Assembly: GCF_019599145.1 (NCBI RefSeq)
Contig: NZ_CP080647.1
Location: forward strand, 8,742,001-8,806,000
DNA from: Streptomyces akebiae
GTDB lineage: Bacteria; Actinomycetota; Actinomycetes; Streptomycetales; Streptomycetaceae
Length of the DNA stretch: 64,000 nucleotides
Reading direction: 5' to 3'
A program made the position numbers and the translations under genes. Each line of letters begins with the position of its first letter. Position 1 is the stretch's first letter. The notes beneath the pieces are model-generated. The model was not told where the DNA came from, searched no databases, and saw only the letters and a list, made by a program, of their open reading frames with translations. Below, one piece after another: positions 25,247 to 34,171 of the stretch.

Positions 25247-26580
25247 CGGGTCTCCTCCTCGTGCTCCTCGGCGGGCGTGACCGGCGCGTGCAGCAGTACC
25301 CGCGCGGCCCGGCGCCCGGCCGCGTCCACCACGTCGAGCCGCCAGCCGGTGACCTCCACGGTGTCGCCGACGGCCGGGATGCGCCCCAGTTCGGTGGCGA
25401 CGAGGCCCGCGAGCGTCTCGTACGGCCCCTCGGGCGCGCGCAGGCCGACGCGGGCGAGCTGGTCGGTGCGGGCCGAGCCGTCGGCCGAGTACAGCTCCCG
25501 GCCGTTCTCGTCGGTGCCGACGGGGGCCAGGTCGGGTGTCTCGTGCGGGTCGTGCTCGTCGCGGACCTCGCCGACGACCTCCTCGACGATGTCCTCCAGG
25601 GTCACGACACCGGCGGTCCCGCCGTACTCGTCTATGACGACGGCCATCGTGCGCTTGCCGGAGAGCCGGTCGAGGACCCGGTCGACGGTCAGCGACTCCG
25701 GGACGAGCAGCGGTTCGCGCAGCAGTTCGGCGACGGACGTGCGCAGTCGGCGCTCGGCGGGCACGGCGAGGACGTCCTTGATGTGCACGGTGCCGACGAC
25801 CGAGTCGAGGCTGCCGCGGTAGACGGGGAAGCGGGACAGGCCGGTGGCCCGCGTCGCGTTCGCCACGTCCTCGCAGGTCGCCTTGGCTTCGAGGGCGATG
25901 ACCTGGACGCGCGGGGTCATCACGTTCTCCGCGGTCAGATCGGCCAGGTTCAGCGTGCGCACGAACAGCTCGGCGGTGTCCTCCTCCAGGGCGCCCTCCC
26001 TGGCCGAGTGCCGGGCGAGGGCCGCCAGCTCCTGGGGGCCGCGCGCGGAGGCCAGCTCCTCGGCCGGCTCGATGCCGAAGAGCCGTACGAGACGGTTGGC
26101 GGTGTTGTTGAGGTGGCTGATGAACGGCCGGAACGCGGCGCTGAACCAGCGCTGCGGGTTCGCCACCTTCTTCGCCACCGGCAGCGGCGCGGAGATCGCC
26201 CAGTTCTTGGGCACCAGCTCGCCGACGACCATCAGCACGACGGTCGACAGGGCCGTACCGATCACGAGGGCCACCGAGTGAGACGCGGAGCTCGGCACGC
26301 CGACCGCTTCCAGCGGGCCCGCGATCAGCTTGGCGATGGACGGCTCGGCGAGCATGCCGACCACCAGGTTGGTGACGGTGATGCCGAGCTGGGCGCCGGA
26401 GAGCTGGAACGTCAGCTTCCGTACGGCCTTGAGCGCGCCCGCGGCACCCCGTTCGCCGCGCTCCACGGCCAGCTCCAGCCGGCCCCGGTCGACGGTGGTC
26501 AGCGAGAACTCCGCGGCGACGAAGGCACCACAGATCAGCGAGAGCAGCACCGCCACCAGAAGGAGGAGCACTTCGATCAT
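25243..26580 (-). CDS. CNNM/CorC (hemolysin-like) membrane protein with CBS and CorC_HlyC domains
   Basis: 445 residues. DUF21 membrane domain (about 1-200), CBS pair (about 215-340, including VVIDEYGGTAGVVTLEDIVE), and a C-terminal CorC_HlyC domain (ETLAGLVATELGRIPAVGDT). It is the first gene of a two-gene operon with a paralogue lacking the last domain, which suggests a heteromeric membrane complex. Role in Mg2+/Co2+ handling is inferred from the family. Confidence 0.88.
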   Translation of the reverse strand: MIEVLLLLVAVLLSLICGAFVAAEFSLTTVDRGRLELAVERGERGAAGALKAVRKLTFQLSGAQLGITVTNLVVGMLAEPSIAKLIAGPLEAVGVPSSASHSVALVIGTALSTVVLMVVGELVPKNWAISAPLPVAKKVANPQRWFSAAFRPFISHLNNTANRLVRLFGIEPAEELASARGPQELAALARHSAREGALEEDTAELFVRTLNLADLTAENVMTPRVQVIALEAKATCEDVANATRATGLSRFPVYRGSLDSVVGTVHIKDVLAVPAERRLRTSVAELLREPLLVPESLTVDRVLDRLSGKRTMAVVIDEYGGTAGVVTLEDIVEEVVGEVRDEHDPHETPDLAPVGTDENGRELYSADGSARTDQLARVGLRAPEGPYETLAGLVATELGRIPAVGDTVEVTGWRLDVVDAAGRRAARVLLHAPVTPAEEHEEETR

Positions 26581-26703
26581 CGGGTCACCTCCGTCCCATG
26601 GTCGGACAGAGGCGGGAGGATCGCGCGACGTCGGACGCCGCTGCCGGTACGACGTCGGACGCCGGTGCTGCTACTGGGAGGCTCGCCCATGGGCGGACGC
26701 TCA

Positions 26704-26723
26704 CAACCTTTCCGTAGAGGTTG
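26704..26723. promoter_or_regulatory. Inverted repeat CAACCT-N8-AGGTTG
   Basis: CAACCT (26704-26709) and AGGTTG (26718-26723) are separated by 8 bases, 125 bases ahead of the CNNM operon and downstream of the GNAT gene. It lies in a 209-base non-coding gap that is less GC-rich than its surroundings. It may be an operator of the CNNM operon; no factor is known. Confidence 0.4.
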
Positions 26724-26789
26724 ACGGGTCCACCCATGGTAAAGGATCGGCAAAGACGTGTCGGTCCCCCGTTCTCCGGTGGAAGGCGG

Positions 26790-27215
26790 TCAGTCGCCGA
26801 GCGGCTTCACCCATCGCCGCCACTTCTCCTCCGGCGCGTACCCGGCCGCCCGCCACGCATGCTGGGCCGTCTCGTTGCGGACGAGCACCATCGCGTCACC
26901 GCGCCGTCCGCCGAGCCGTACGAACCGCTCCTCGGCCGCGGTGAGCAGCACCGAACCGATGCCCCTGCGGCGGCGCTCGGGGTGCACGGCCAGCCGGTAC
27001 AGATGACATCGCCAGCCGTCGAAGCCGGCGATGACCGTGCCCACCAGTTCGCCGTCCAGCTCGGCGAGGATCAGTGTCTCGGGGTCGCGGGCCACCAGCC
27101 GCTCGACGCCCGCACGGTCGTCGCTGATGCTCGTGCCCTCGGCGGCCACCTTCCAGAAGGCGAGCACCGCGTCGAGATCGGCGGGCTTCGCGGCCCGTAC
27201 GCGCAGGTCGGTCAT
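26790..27215 (-). CDS. GNAT family N-acetyltransferase
   Basis: 141 residues, single GNAT domain. The acetyl-CoA binding motif is RLAVHPERRRRGIGSVLLTA, preceded by LVGTVIAGFDGW. It has no close operon partner. The substrate cannot be predicted; the RimI-like style suggests either protein or small-molecule acetylation. Confidence 0.88.
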   Translation of the reverse strand: MTDLRVRAAKPADLDAVLAFWKVAAEGTSISDDRAGVERLVARDPETLILAELDGELVGTVIAGFDGWRCHLYRLAVHPERRRRGIGSVLLTAAEERFVRLGGRRGDAMVLVRNETAQHAWRAAGYAPEEKWRRWVKPLGD

Positions 27216-27355
27216 GAGCGGATCCCATCACGAGGGTCCGACGGCGACCTGGAATTCCAGGATCCGGACGGGGCCGGCCGGGACGGACCGGTCAGGCCGG
27301 GGCCGATCGGGAGCGAACGGGCTCCGGACGGGCTCCGGACGGGCCCCGGTCGGGA

Positions 27356-28273
27356 TCACCTGCCCTGCAGCGCCTCGACGACCTTCGCGAAGACCTCCAT
27401 GTTCGGCTCCAGGACGGTCAGATACGAGAACCCGTACCGCTCCCGCTGCGCCAGCACCTGGTCGACGATCTCCTCCAGCGTCCCCACCAGGACCAGCGGC
27501 AGCTGGAGCACCTGCTCCTCGCTGAGGTTCGGCAGGTGACCGAGCCACGGCCGCACGGCGGCGGCCCGGTCCTCGGTCAGCTCGACTATCTGGACCAGCA
27601 GGTTGAGTTCGGCGGGCTCCTTCCGCCCGGCGGCGAACTCCCGGTACCGGCCGACCCGTTCGTCCAGCTCCTCGGCGGTCAGCGGTTCCAGTTTGCCGCC
27701 CGCGACCGTCCGCGCGCCCGTGAACGCGGCGATGTCCGCGTGCTCGGCGGTGATCCGCAGCATCCGGTCACCGTTGGCGCCGATCAGCAGCGGCACCCGG
27801 GGCCGCTGCGCGGGGCGCGGCATGGGGGTCCCCCCGCTCGAGCGCAGCCGAGAGTGGGGGAGGTCGTCGGAACCGAGGAGCCGGTCCAACTCCTCCACCG
27901 TGCGCAACAGATGGTCCACCCGCCCGCCGGGCGACCCCCATGGCAGACCGGCCTTGTCGTGCTCGGCCTCCACGTACCCGGTGCCCAGCCCCAGCTCCAG
28001 CCGTCCGCCGGTCAGCGCGTCCGTGGTGGCGACCTCCCGGGCGAGCAGCGTCGGGTTCCAGAAGCCCGTGTTGAGCACGAAGGTGCCGAGCCGCGGCCGC
28101 TCGGTCGCCTCCGCCGCGGCCACCAGGGACGGGAACGGGGCCGGCATGCCCAGATGGTCGGGGACCAGGATCACGTCGTAGCCGAGCTGTTCGGCGCGGC
28201 GGCACTTCGCGTGCCACTCCGCGCCCGACGTGGGGCTGAGCAGGTTGACTCCGAAGCGGAACGGGCGCGGCAT
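27356..28273 (-). CDS. LLM-class F420-dependent oxidoreductase with in-frame repeat insertion
   Basis: 305 residues, TIM-barrel luciferase-like monooxygenase/F420 oxidoreductase family: FRFGVNLLSPTSGAEW at the start, GRLELGLGTGYVEAEHD, and RVPLLIGANGDRML. ATG has GAGGAG 7 bases ahead. About residues 137-150 (PHSRLRSSGGTPM) are encoded by a dispersed Streptomyces hairpin repeat, so the protein carries about 13 extra residues just before the RPRVPLLIG strand. The frame is kept. The insertion is in a surface-loop position in this fold, so activity may survive. Substrate is unknown. Confidence 0.82.
   Translation of the reverse strand: MPRPFRFGVNLLSPTSGAEWHAKCRRAEQLGYDVILVPDHLGMPAPFPSLVAAAEATERPRLGTFVLNTGFWNPTLLAREVATTDALTGGRLELGLGTGYVEAEHDKAGLPWGSPGGRVDHLLRTVEELDRLLGSDDLPHSRLRSSGGTPMPRPAQRPRVPLLIGANGDRMLRITAEHADIAAFTGARTVAGGKLEPLTAEELDERVGRYREFAAGRKEPAELNLLVQIVELTEDRAAAVRPWLGHLPNLSEEQVLQLPLVLVGTLEEIVDQVLAQRERYGFSYLTVLEPNMEVFAKVVEALQGR
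27824..27862. repeat. Dispersed hairpin repeat (SLEP-like) inside the LLM gene
   Basis: The sequence has C-rich and G-rich ends (CCCCCGCTC and GAGAGTGGGGG) around CGAGCGCAGCC. The same core TCGAGCGCAGCCGAGAGTGG recurs at 46186-46205, inside a MITE-like element. This family of small palindromes is common in Streptomyces intergenic DNA; here it lies in a coding region. Confidence 0.75.
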
Positions 28274-28322
28274 GAACTCTCCTCACTCGAAAGGGACTTG
28301 AGTCGGCACACCGGTGAGTACA

Positions 28323-30893
28323 TCACTCGTGCGCGATGGCCGCCAGCACGTTCATCCGGGACGCCCGCAGGGCGGGCAGCAGGGCGGCCACCACGCCGAC
28401 GACCGCGGAACCGATCACGACGGCGACGACCGTGCCCCACGGGATCGCCAGCGCCTTCATCCCCTGGAGCGCCAGCACCTGCTGCACGCACACGCCCCAG
28501 ACCAGCCCCAGCGCGAGCCCGAGGACGGCACCGAACACGGCGATCACCACCGACTCCAGCCGGATCATCCGCCGCAGTTGTCGCCTGGCCAGCCCGATCG
28601 CGCGCAGCAGCCCGATCTCCCGGGTGCGCTCCACCACCGACAGGGCGAGGGTGTTGACCACGCCGAGCACCGCGATGACGATCGCGAGGCCCAGCAGGGC
28701 GTAGACCAGGTAGAGCAGTACGGCGATCTGGCCCCGGACCAGCTCCTTGTAGTCGGCCTGGTCGCGGACCTGCACCTGCGGATACGCCTCCAGCGTCCGC
28801 TCCAGGTTCGCGCGCAGCTCGTCGGCGGCCACGCCGGAGCCGGCGTTCACGTACAGCGCCGAGTCCTGCCCGTCGGGCACATAGGTCTCGATGGTGCCCG
28901 TTCCGAAGAACAGCCCGCCCTGCATCCCGAAGCCGTCGGCGGTGTCCTGGTCGGTGAGCGCGGCCACCTTCAGTTCGGCGTTCTTCCCGGCGGGGAACCG
29001 CACCGGGAGCCTGTCGCCGAGCGTCACGTCGTGCTCCCGCGCGAACTCCACGTCCATGGCGATGGCGCCGTCCGCGAGGGCGGCCGCGCTGTCGCCCCGG
29101 GCGTAGGTGACGTTCGCGACCTCGTCGAGCCGCGCGTCGTAGGCCGCGGCGGTCGTCTCGACCCGGTCGCCGTCCGGCAGCCGTACCGCGACCGGGGTGA
29201 ACCGCTGTCGTACGACGAGGCCGGTGCCGTCGGTGTCGCGGACCTTGTCGGTGACCTCCTGCGGGAACGGCAGGAAGTTCTGGTTCTGGACGACGAAGTC
29301 GGCGCCGAGGGTCTTGTCGATCTCCTGGTCGAAGGACTTCGTCATCGACGCGCTCGCCACGGACATGCCGCCGACCAGCGCGATCCCCACCATCAACGCG
29401 GCGGCGGTGGCCCCGGTCCGGCGCGGGTTGCGCAGGGCGTTGCGCTGGCTCATCCGGCCCACGGAGCCGAACAGCGCCGGGAACGCGCCGCCCAGGACCC
29501 GGATGACCGGCCGTACCAGGAGCGGTCCCGCGATGACCGTCGCGACGAGGGTGAGGACGACACCGAGGCCGAGCAGAGAGGCCGCCGCCCCCGTGTCCGA
29601 CGACACCGCGCACCCCACGAGCGCGCCGGCACCCGCCGCCCCGACGGCTCCGCCGACCACCGCGCGCACCTTCAGCGGCCGTCCGACCCCGGCGATCTCG
29701 GCGTCCGCGAGCGCCGCCATCGGCGACACGGCCGACGCCCGCCGCGCCGGCAGATAGGCCGCGACGAAGGTGACGCCGAGTCCGACGACGTAGGCCGCGA
29801 CCGGTGTCCCCACGCCGATCACCATCTCGGTCGACTTCAGGTTCATCCCGAAGGCGCCCATGAGTGCGATCAGTCCGAAGGCCAGTCCGATGCCGGCGGC
29901 GAGGCCGAGCGTCGACCCGACCAGGCCGAGCAGTGCCGCCTCGGCCAGCACCGACCGCCGCACCTGCCGCCGGTCGGCACCCAGCGCGCGCAACAGGCCC
30001 AGTTCGCGGGTGCGTTGGGCGATGAGCATCGAGAAGGTGTTGACGATGAGGAACATCCCGACGAGCGTCGCGATCCCGGCGAAGCCCAGCATCACGTACT
30101 TGATGACGTCGAGGAATCCGCCGAGCGAGGCGGCGGCCGACTCGGCCTGCTCGTCGGCGGTCTCGTACGCGTACGCCGTCGGCCCCAGCTCGTCGGCGAT
30201 CCGTCGCTTCAGTACGTCGTCACTCACCCCCGGCTCGGCGGTCACCGAGATGCCGGTGGCGGCGTCGGGATCGCCCAGCAGCTCGGTCTGCGCGACCCGG
30301 GTGTCGAGGAAGACCAGCGCGGAACCGGGGTTGGTGGTGGTGAAGGTGGCGATGCCGACGACCTTCACCTCGAAGGAGCCCGGCCGGGCGAGGACCGTCA
30401 GGGTGTCGCCGATCCGTACGTCCTTGTTCTTCGCGGTGTCCGCGTCGAGCAGGGCCTGACCGGGGCCCTCCGGCGCGTGCCCGCTGGTCAGCCTCACCGG
30501 GCTGCGGTCGGTGGGATGCCAGTCGGTGGCGATGGTGGGGGCGCCCGTCGTCGGACCCACCGACTCGTTCTCACCGTCGACGACCGTGACGTTCTCCACG
30601 GACGCGTCGACGTGGGCCTCCGCGACGCCGTCGATCCCCGCGATCCGCTCGGCGAGCGACGCGGGCACCGTCTCCACCGCCCCGGTCGGCAGCTGGCTCT
30701 CCAGCTCGTCGTCCTTCGGCCCCACCGTCACATCGGCCGAGGTGGAGGCGAAGAGCCGGTCGAAGGTACGGGTGACCGTGTCCGAGAAGATCAGACTGCC
30801 CGCCACGAACGCCACGGACAGGATCACCGCGAGCGCCGAGAGCAGCAGCCGCCCCTTGTGTGCCAGGAAACTCCGCAGGGTCGCCTTGAGCAC
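28323..30893 (-). CDS. ABC transporter permease, two FtsX domains (MacB-like)
   Basis: 856 residues from GTG 30893 (MLKATLRSFLAHKGRLLLSA). Layout: TM1, a large extracytoplasmic region, FtsX domain 1 (around VNTFSMLIAQRTRELGLLRA), further TM helices, a second extracytoplasmic region, and FtsX domain 2 (LALSVVERTREIGLLRAIG) near the C-terminus. It starts 4 bases after the stop of its ATPase gene, so they form one operon. The pair probably exports a lipid, peptide or drug, or drives a cell-surface mechanical task as MacB-like systems do. Confidence 0.9.
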   Translation of the reverse strand: MLKATLRSFLAHKGRLLLSALAVILSVAFVAGSLIFSDTVTRTFDRLFASTSADVTVGPKDDELESQLPTGAVETVPASLAERIAGIDGVAEAHVDASVENVTVVDGENESVGPTTGAPTIATDWHPTDRSPVRLTSGHAPEGPGQALLDADTAKNKDVRIGDTLTVLARPGSFEVKVVGIATFTTTNPGSALVFLDTRVAQTELLGDPDAATGISVTAEPGVSDDVLKRRIADELGPTAYAYETADEQAESAAASLGGFLDVIKYVMLGFAGIATLVGMFLIVNTFSMLIAQRTRELGLLRALGADRRQVRRSVLAEAALLGLVGSTLGLAAGIGLAFGLIALMGAFGMNLKSTEMVIGVGTPVAAYVVGLGVTFVAAYLPARRASAVSPMAALADAEIAGVGRPLKVRAVVGGAVGAAGAGALVGCAVSSDTGAAASLLGLGVVLTLVATVIAGPLLVRPVIRVLGGAFPALFGSVGRMSQRNALRNPRRTGATAAALMVGIALVGGMSVASASMTKSFDQEIDKTLGADFVVQNQNFLPFPQEVTDKVRDTDGTGLVVRQRFTPVAVRLPDGDRVETTAAAYDARLDEVANVTYARGDSAAALADGAIAMDVEFAREHDVTLGDRLPVRFPAGKNAELKVAALTDQDTADGFGMQGGLFFGTGTIETYVPDGQDSALYVNAGSGVAADELRANLERTLEAYPQVQVRDQADYKELVRGQIAVLLYLVYALLGLAIVIAVLGVVNTLALSVVERTREIGLLRAIGLARRQLRRMIRLESVVIAVFGAVLGLALGLVWGVCVQQVLALQGMKALAIPWGTVVAVVIGSAVVGVVAALLPALRASRMNVLAAIAHE

Positions 30894-30897
30894 GGTC

Positions 30898-31758
30898 TCA
30901 GTCCTTGTCGGTGTCGGTGGCCTCGGTGCTGTCGGTGGCCTCAATGGCCTCGGTGGTCGGGGCGCTCTCGGGGGCGACGGCCGCCCGGACGGTGTCGAAG
31001 CGCTTCATGCGCTCCAGGACCGCGTCGGCCGAGGGGCGCTCCATCCGGTCCACGATCCGCCCGTCCGCGAGGAAGAGCACCAGGTCGGAGTGGGCGGCGG
31101 CACCGGGGTCGTGGGTGACCATGACGACCGTCTGGCCCAGCTGGTCCACCGCCTCACGCAGGAAGCCGAGCACTTCGAGCCCTGCGCGGGAGTCGAGGTT
31201 GCCGGTGGGCTCGTCCGCGAAGATCAGCTCGGGCCGGGAGGCGAGCGCACGGGCGCAGGCGACGCGTTGCTGCTGGCCGCCGGAGAGCTGGGCGGGCCGG
31301 TGCTTCAGCCGGTCCCGCAGTCCGAGGGTGTCGATGACCTGGTCCAGCCACTTCTCGTCGGACTTCTTGCCCGCGATGTCCATGGGCAGGGTGATGTTCT
31401 CGGCCGCGTTGAGCGTCGGGATCAGGTTGAAGGACTGGAACATGAAGCCGATCCGGTCCCGGCGCAAGCGGGTCAGGTCGCGTTCCCTGAGCCCGGTGAT
31501 CTCGGTGTCCCCGAGCCAGACCCGTCCGGCCGAGACGGTGTCGAGTCCGGCCAGACAGTGCATCAACGTGGACTTGCCCGAGCCCGAGGGGCCCATCACC
31601 GCGGTGAAGCGGCCGCGCGCGATGTCCACGTCGACGGAGTCGAGGGCGAGCACCGTCGTCTCGCCCGAGCCGTACGCCTTCGTCAGGCCCCGGGCGCGGG
31701 CGGCGATGCCGTCGGCTTCCGCGCGGCCGAGGGTGTGCTCAGCGGCAGCAGTGGACAA
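30898..31758 (-). CDS. ABC transporter ATP-binding protein (LolD/MacB type)
   Basis: 286 residues from TTG 31758, chosen because GGAGG lies five bases ahead and upstream residues are not family-like. Walker A is GPSGSGKST, the Q-loop is FMFQSFNLIPTLNAAEN, signature is LSGGQQQRVACARAL, and Walker B is LIFADEPTGNLD. The Thr/Glu/Asp-rich C-terminus (SAPTTEAIEATDSTEATD) is a low-complexity tail. It is the first gene of a two-gene operon with the FtsX permease. A 14-base palindrome lies just upstream. Confidence 0.92.
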   Translation of the reverse strand: MSTAAAEHTLGRAEADGIAARARGLTKAYGSGETTVLALDSVDVDIARGRFTAVMGPSGSGKSTLMHCLAGLDTVSAGRVWLGDTEITGLRERDLTRLRRDRIGFMFQSFNLIPTLNAAENITLPMDIAGKKSDEKWLDQVIDTLGLRDRLKHRPAQLSGGQQQRVACARALASRPELIFADEPTGNLDSRAGLEVLGFLREAVDQLGQTVVMVTHDPGAAAHSDLVLFLADGRIVDRMERPSADAVLERMKRFDTVRAAVAPESAPTTEAIEATDSTEATDTDKD

Positions 31759-31772
31759 AACGGCCTCCAGGC

Positions 31773-31786
31773 TCGAACCAGTTCGA
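31773..31786. promoter_or_regulatory. Palindrome TCGAAC-CA-GTTCGA upstream of the ABC operon
   Basis: A perfect inverted repeat with two central bases, 15 bases ahead of the ATPase TTG start and overlapping the likely leader. Location and symmetry fit a repressor site. The factor is not encoded beside it. Confidence 0.5.
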
Positions 31787-31924
31787 ATTCCGGGCGTCCC
31801 GGCCGAGCCTAGTGTGACCCAGGGCACAGCCGAAATCCCCCCGAGGGTCGAGTCCGTCTCCGCCCCAGGTCGGGCCTCGGGTGTCTGTGTAAGGGGCACC
31901 TACTCTGCGGGGGCCGAGGCGCCC

Positions 31925-31954
31925 TTGCCCCCGCTAGCACTCCGGCGCTAGCGT
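31925..31954 (+). promoter_or_regulatory. Promoter with CGCTAGC boxes for the RHH/Doc-like pair
   Basis: TTGCCC (31925-31930) and TAGCGT (31949-31954) are 18 bases apart, and the ATG follows at 31961, so the mRNA is probably leaderless. Two CGCTAGC boxes (31932-31938 and 31946-31952) lie across the spacer and the -10, a good arrangement for autoregulation by the RHH protein. Confidence 0.55.
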
Positions 31955-31960
31955 CGAGTC

Positions 31961-32200
31961 ATGGCCAAGACCCAGCTGAACGTGCGGGTGGACGAGGACA
32001 CGGCCCGGGCCGCCCGAGAGCGAGCCCTGGAGCGGGGGATGAGCGTGAACCGGTACATCGAGGAGTTGGTCAGGCAGGACACCGGCGAGGCGGGCCACAC
32101 CTTCGTCGAGTCCGCCGCCGACTTCATGAAGCAGTACGAGGCGGTGTTCGCCGAGGAGTTCGGCACCGAGCCCGAGAACCGGCGCGAGGGACGTCACTGA
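31961..32200 (+). CDS. Ribbon-helix-helix protein, probable antitoxin
   Basis: 79 residues. Residues 4-40 form a ribbon-helix-helix DNA-binding unit (TQLNVRVDEDTARAARERAL then MSVNRYIEELVRQ). The remaining tail (ESAADFMKQYEAVFAEEFG) is an acidic helix of the kind that covers a toxin. It is 4 bases ahead of a Doc-like gene and has CGCTAGC boxes on its promoter. Antitoxin function is inferred from this layout. Confidence 0.75.
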   Translation: MAKTQLNVRVDEDTARAARERALERGMSVNRYIEELVRQDTGEAGHTFVESAADFMKQYEAVFAEEFGTEPENRREGRH

Positions 32201-32204
32201 TCCC

Positions 32205-32579
32205 TTGAGTCAGCTTCGCATCGACCTCGCCTGGCTCCTGATGGTCGCCGAACGCAAGACGCCCGGCGATCCCCAGGTCACCGACTGGGGCGCCCTCGTC
32301 GCGGCCGTCGCCCGGCACGAGGCCGAGATCTTCGACGTCCCCGTCTACGACACCCCGCACGCCAGGGCCGCCGCCCTTCTCCAAGTCCTCATGCACGTCC
32401 CGGCGTTGGAGCGCTCCAACGCGTTGTTCGCCTCCGCCGTCGCCTACGGCTACCTCGTGGCCAGCGGCGTCAAGGTCGTCACCTCCGCCGAACAGGTGCG
32501 CGAACTCGCCCGACTGGTCAAGAGCGGCGAGGCCAGCGTGCACGACATCACGCGGGAGCTGCGCCAGTGGAGTCGGTGA
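32205..32579 (+). CDS. Doc/Fic-like toxin component with non-canonical active-site motif
   Basis: 124 residues, TTG start. It aligns by eye with phage P1 Doc over its second half: a helix HVPALERSNALFASAVAYGY stands where Doc has HIFNDANKRTALNSA, and the following GVKVVTSAEQVRELARLVKS and SVHDITRELRQ match Doc's C-terminal helices. The His is kept, but the HxFx(D/E)xN(K/G)R core is altered to HxPxLERSN. It may be a toxin with changed chemistry or a non-catalytic relative. Its 3' end overlaps the convergent methyltransferase gene by 32 bases. Confidence 0.75.
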   Translation: MSQLRIDLAWLLMVAERKTPGDPQVTDWGALVAAVARHEAEIFDVPVYDTPHARAAALLQVLMHVPALERSNALFASAVAYGYLVASGVKVVTSAEQVRELARLVKSGEASVHDITRELRQWSR

Positions 32580-33228
32580 GGGCCGGCCGCCGCGCCCGGC
32601 CCAGCACGCAGTAGGAGCTGGGCAGCCGCGGCCCCTGCTCGGGCACCAGGACCTCCCGGACCGCCCCGACCTCGAACCCGGCGGCCCGGAGCGCGGCGAC
32701 CGGGTCACGGGAGACATGGCAGCCGCCGAACAGCAGCGGCCACACCGAGCCGTCCAGCGCCCGCTGGGCCGTCCGCATGGCCCGTCCGCCGCCCCGGCCG
32801 TGCTCGAAGAACCGCAGCTCGCCACCGGGGCGCAGCACCCGGCGCACCTCGCTCAGCGAGCGCCGTACGTCCCGCACACTGCACAGCACCAGTGACACCA
32901 CGGCCGCGTCGAACGCCTCGCTCTTGACCGGCAGCGCCTCCGCCGCGCCCGGCACCACGTCCACCGGCACCTCGGCGCGCAGGGCGGCCTCCAGGGCCAA
33001 CCGCCGCAGCGAGTGTTCGGGTTCGATCGCCACCACCTCGGAGACGGCGCCGGGATAGCGGGGGAAGTTCAGGCCGTTGCCGGCCCCGATCTCGATGACG
33101 CGTCCCGACAGCCCGGCGAGCAACTCGTCGCGCAGCGGGCCGATCCTCGGCTCCGCCGACACGCTCAGTCTGGCGTAGAACCGGGCGAAGAGGGGGTGGT
33201 GCACGGCGTCCTTCGCGGCGCGGGCCAT
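32548..33228 (-). CDS. Class I SAM-dependent methyltransferase
   Basis: 226 residues from ATG 33228, with GGGAGG ahead. SAM-binding motif I is VIEIGAGNGLNFPRYPG, motif II VVAIEPEHSLRRLA, and motif IV region AFDAAVVSLVLCSV; motif VI is VLRPGGELRFFEHGR. This matches the UbiE/PhcB-like group in which members methylate lipids or quinones, but no specific substrate is evident. It converges on the RHH/Doc-like pair. Confidence 0.88.
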   Translation of the reverse strand: MARAAKDAVHHPLFARFYARLSVSAEPRIGPLRDELLAGLSGRVIEIGAGNGLNFPRYPGAVSEVVAIEPEHSLRRLALEAALRAEVPVDVVPGAAEALPVKSEAFDAAVVSLVLCSVRDVRRSLSEVRRVLRPGGELRFFEHGRGGGRAMRTAQRALDGSVWPLLFGGCHVSRDPVAALRAAGFEVGAVREVLVPEQGPRLPSSYCVLGRARRPALTDSTGAAPA

Positions 33229-33405
33229 GAGGACCTCCCGAAGAGGGCGGCAGATACCGCGATTGTCCCCCGGGAAGCACCGGCTCACCCGTCGCACGGC
33301 CGTGGGGACGGCTGTGCGACGGGTGGTGTGAGGCGGCGGCCGGGCATCGGGTGCCGCGTGCCGGCGCGCACCCCGTCGCCGGAGTGCGGGGCGCCGGGCG
33401 CCGGG

Positions 33406-34092
33406 TCAGGCGATGAAGTCGCGGACCTGCTGGTAGATGCCGTGGTCGTTGTTCATGTCGTTGTGCGAGACGCAGCCGACCTCGACGTTCGTCGCGCCAC
33501 TGAGGATCGCGGTGGTGTCCGGGGTGAGCGCGTCGTCGCAGTTCGACCAGTAGCTGGCGTAGGACACACTGCCCGGCGTCTCGTCACCGGAGTTGAGCGA
33601 GGTGAGGAACGAGCTGCCGGTGTACATCTCCGAGCACGAGGTGTAGAGCCACCGGCACCAACCGGCGACGGTCGTCCCGTGGTTCACACCGGCCGTGGAG
33701 ACGAAGTCGTCCACGTACGACGTCCCGCCGAGGTTCTTCAGGTAGTAACGGGAGCTGAGCGCGCCCATGGAGTGCACGACCACGTCGACCTTCGCGGCGC
33801 CCGTGGAGGCACGCACACTGTCGATCTTGGCCTTCAGCTGTGCCGCCGTGGTGGCGTTCGACTGGCCCCAGTCGTAGGACCAGGAGTGCAGCTCCGCGGA
33901 CGTGTAGCCGTCCGCCTTGAAGTACGCGACCCAGTCGTCCCAGCTGCTGGACGAACTGCTCAGCCCGTGCACGAAGACGACCGGGTTGTGGGTGGCGGCC
34001 TGAGCGGAGGACGCCGAGAAGGAGAGCGACAGAAGGAGCGTGGTGGTCACGGTCGCGAGGGCCGTGGCGATACGGCGCATGCGGCGCTGCAT
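33406..34092 (-). CDS. Secreted lipase, class 2-type alpha/beta hydrolase
   Basis: 228 residues. A Sec signal peptide ([20 protein letters not shown]..., cleavage near [10 protein letters not shown]) is followed by a small lipase fold: oxyanion segment VVFVHGLSS, nucleophile in [13 protein letters not shown], probable base His in MNNDHGIY. Four Cys in the mature region (in [17 protein letters not shown] and VGCVSH) may form two disulfides. GGAGG precedes the ATG. It is divergent from a LuxR-type activator, an arrangement known for streptomycete lipases. Confidence 0.88.
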   Translation of the reverse strand: MQRRMRRIATALATVTTTLLLSLSFSASSAQAATHNPVVFVHGLSSSSSSWDDWVAYFKADGYTSAELHSWSYDWGQSNATTAAQLKAKIDSVRASTGAAKVDVVVHSMGALSSRYYLKNLGGTSYVDDFVSTAGVNHGTTVAGWCRWLYTSCSEMYTGSSFLTSLNSGDETPGSVSYASYWSNCDDALTPDTTAILSGATNVEVGCVSHNDMNNDHGIYQQVRDFIA

Positions 34093-34171
34093 GGTGCCTC
34101 CTGAAACGGGTGGGGTTCGTCAGGAGTGTCAGCGGGGTCTACGCGCGCCGCATCGGCGAAATCGCCGGTCT

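Noticed and set aside
23000..26724. Long plus-strand frames opposite the SGNH, CNNM/CBS genes
   Set aside because: Rich in Arg, His, Gln with no domain; the minus frames carry clear membrane and CBS domains.
28314..31118. 934-residue plus-strand frame opposite the FtsX permease
   Set aside because: Low-complexity Arg/His/Gln/Asp composition typical of antisense reading; the permease frame is well supported.
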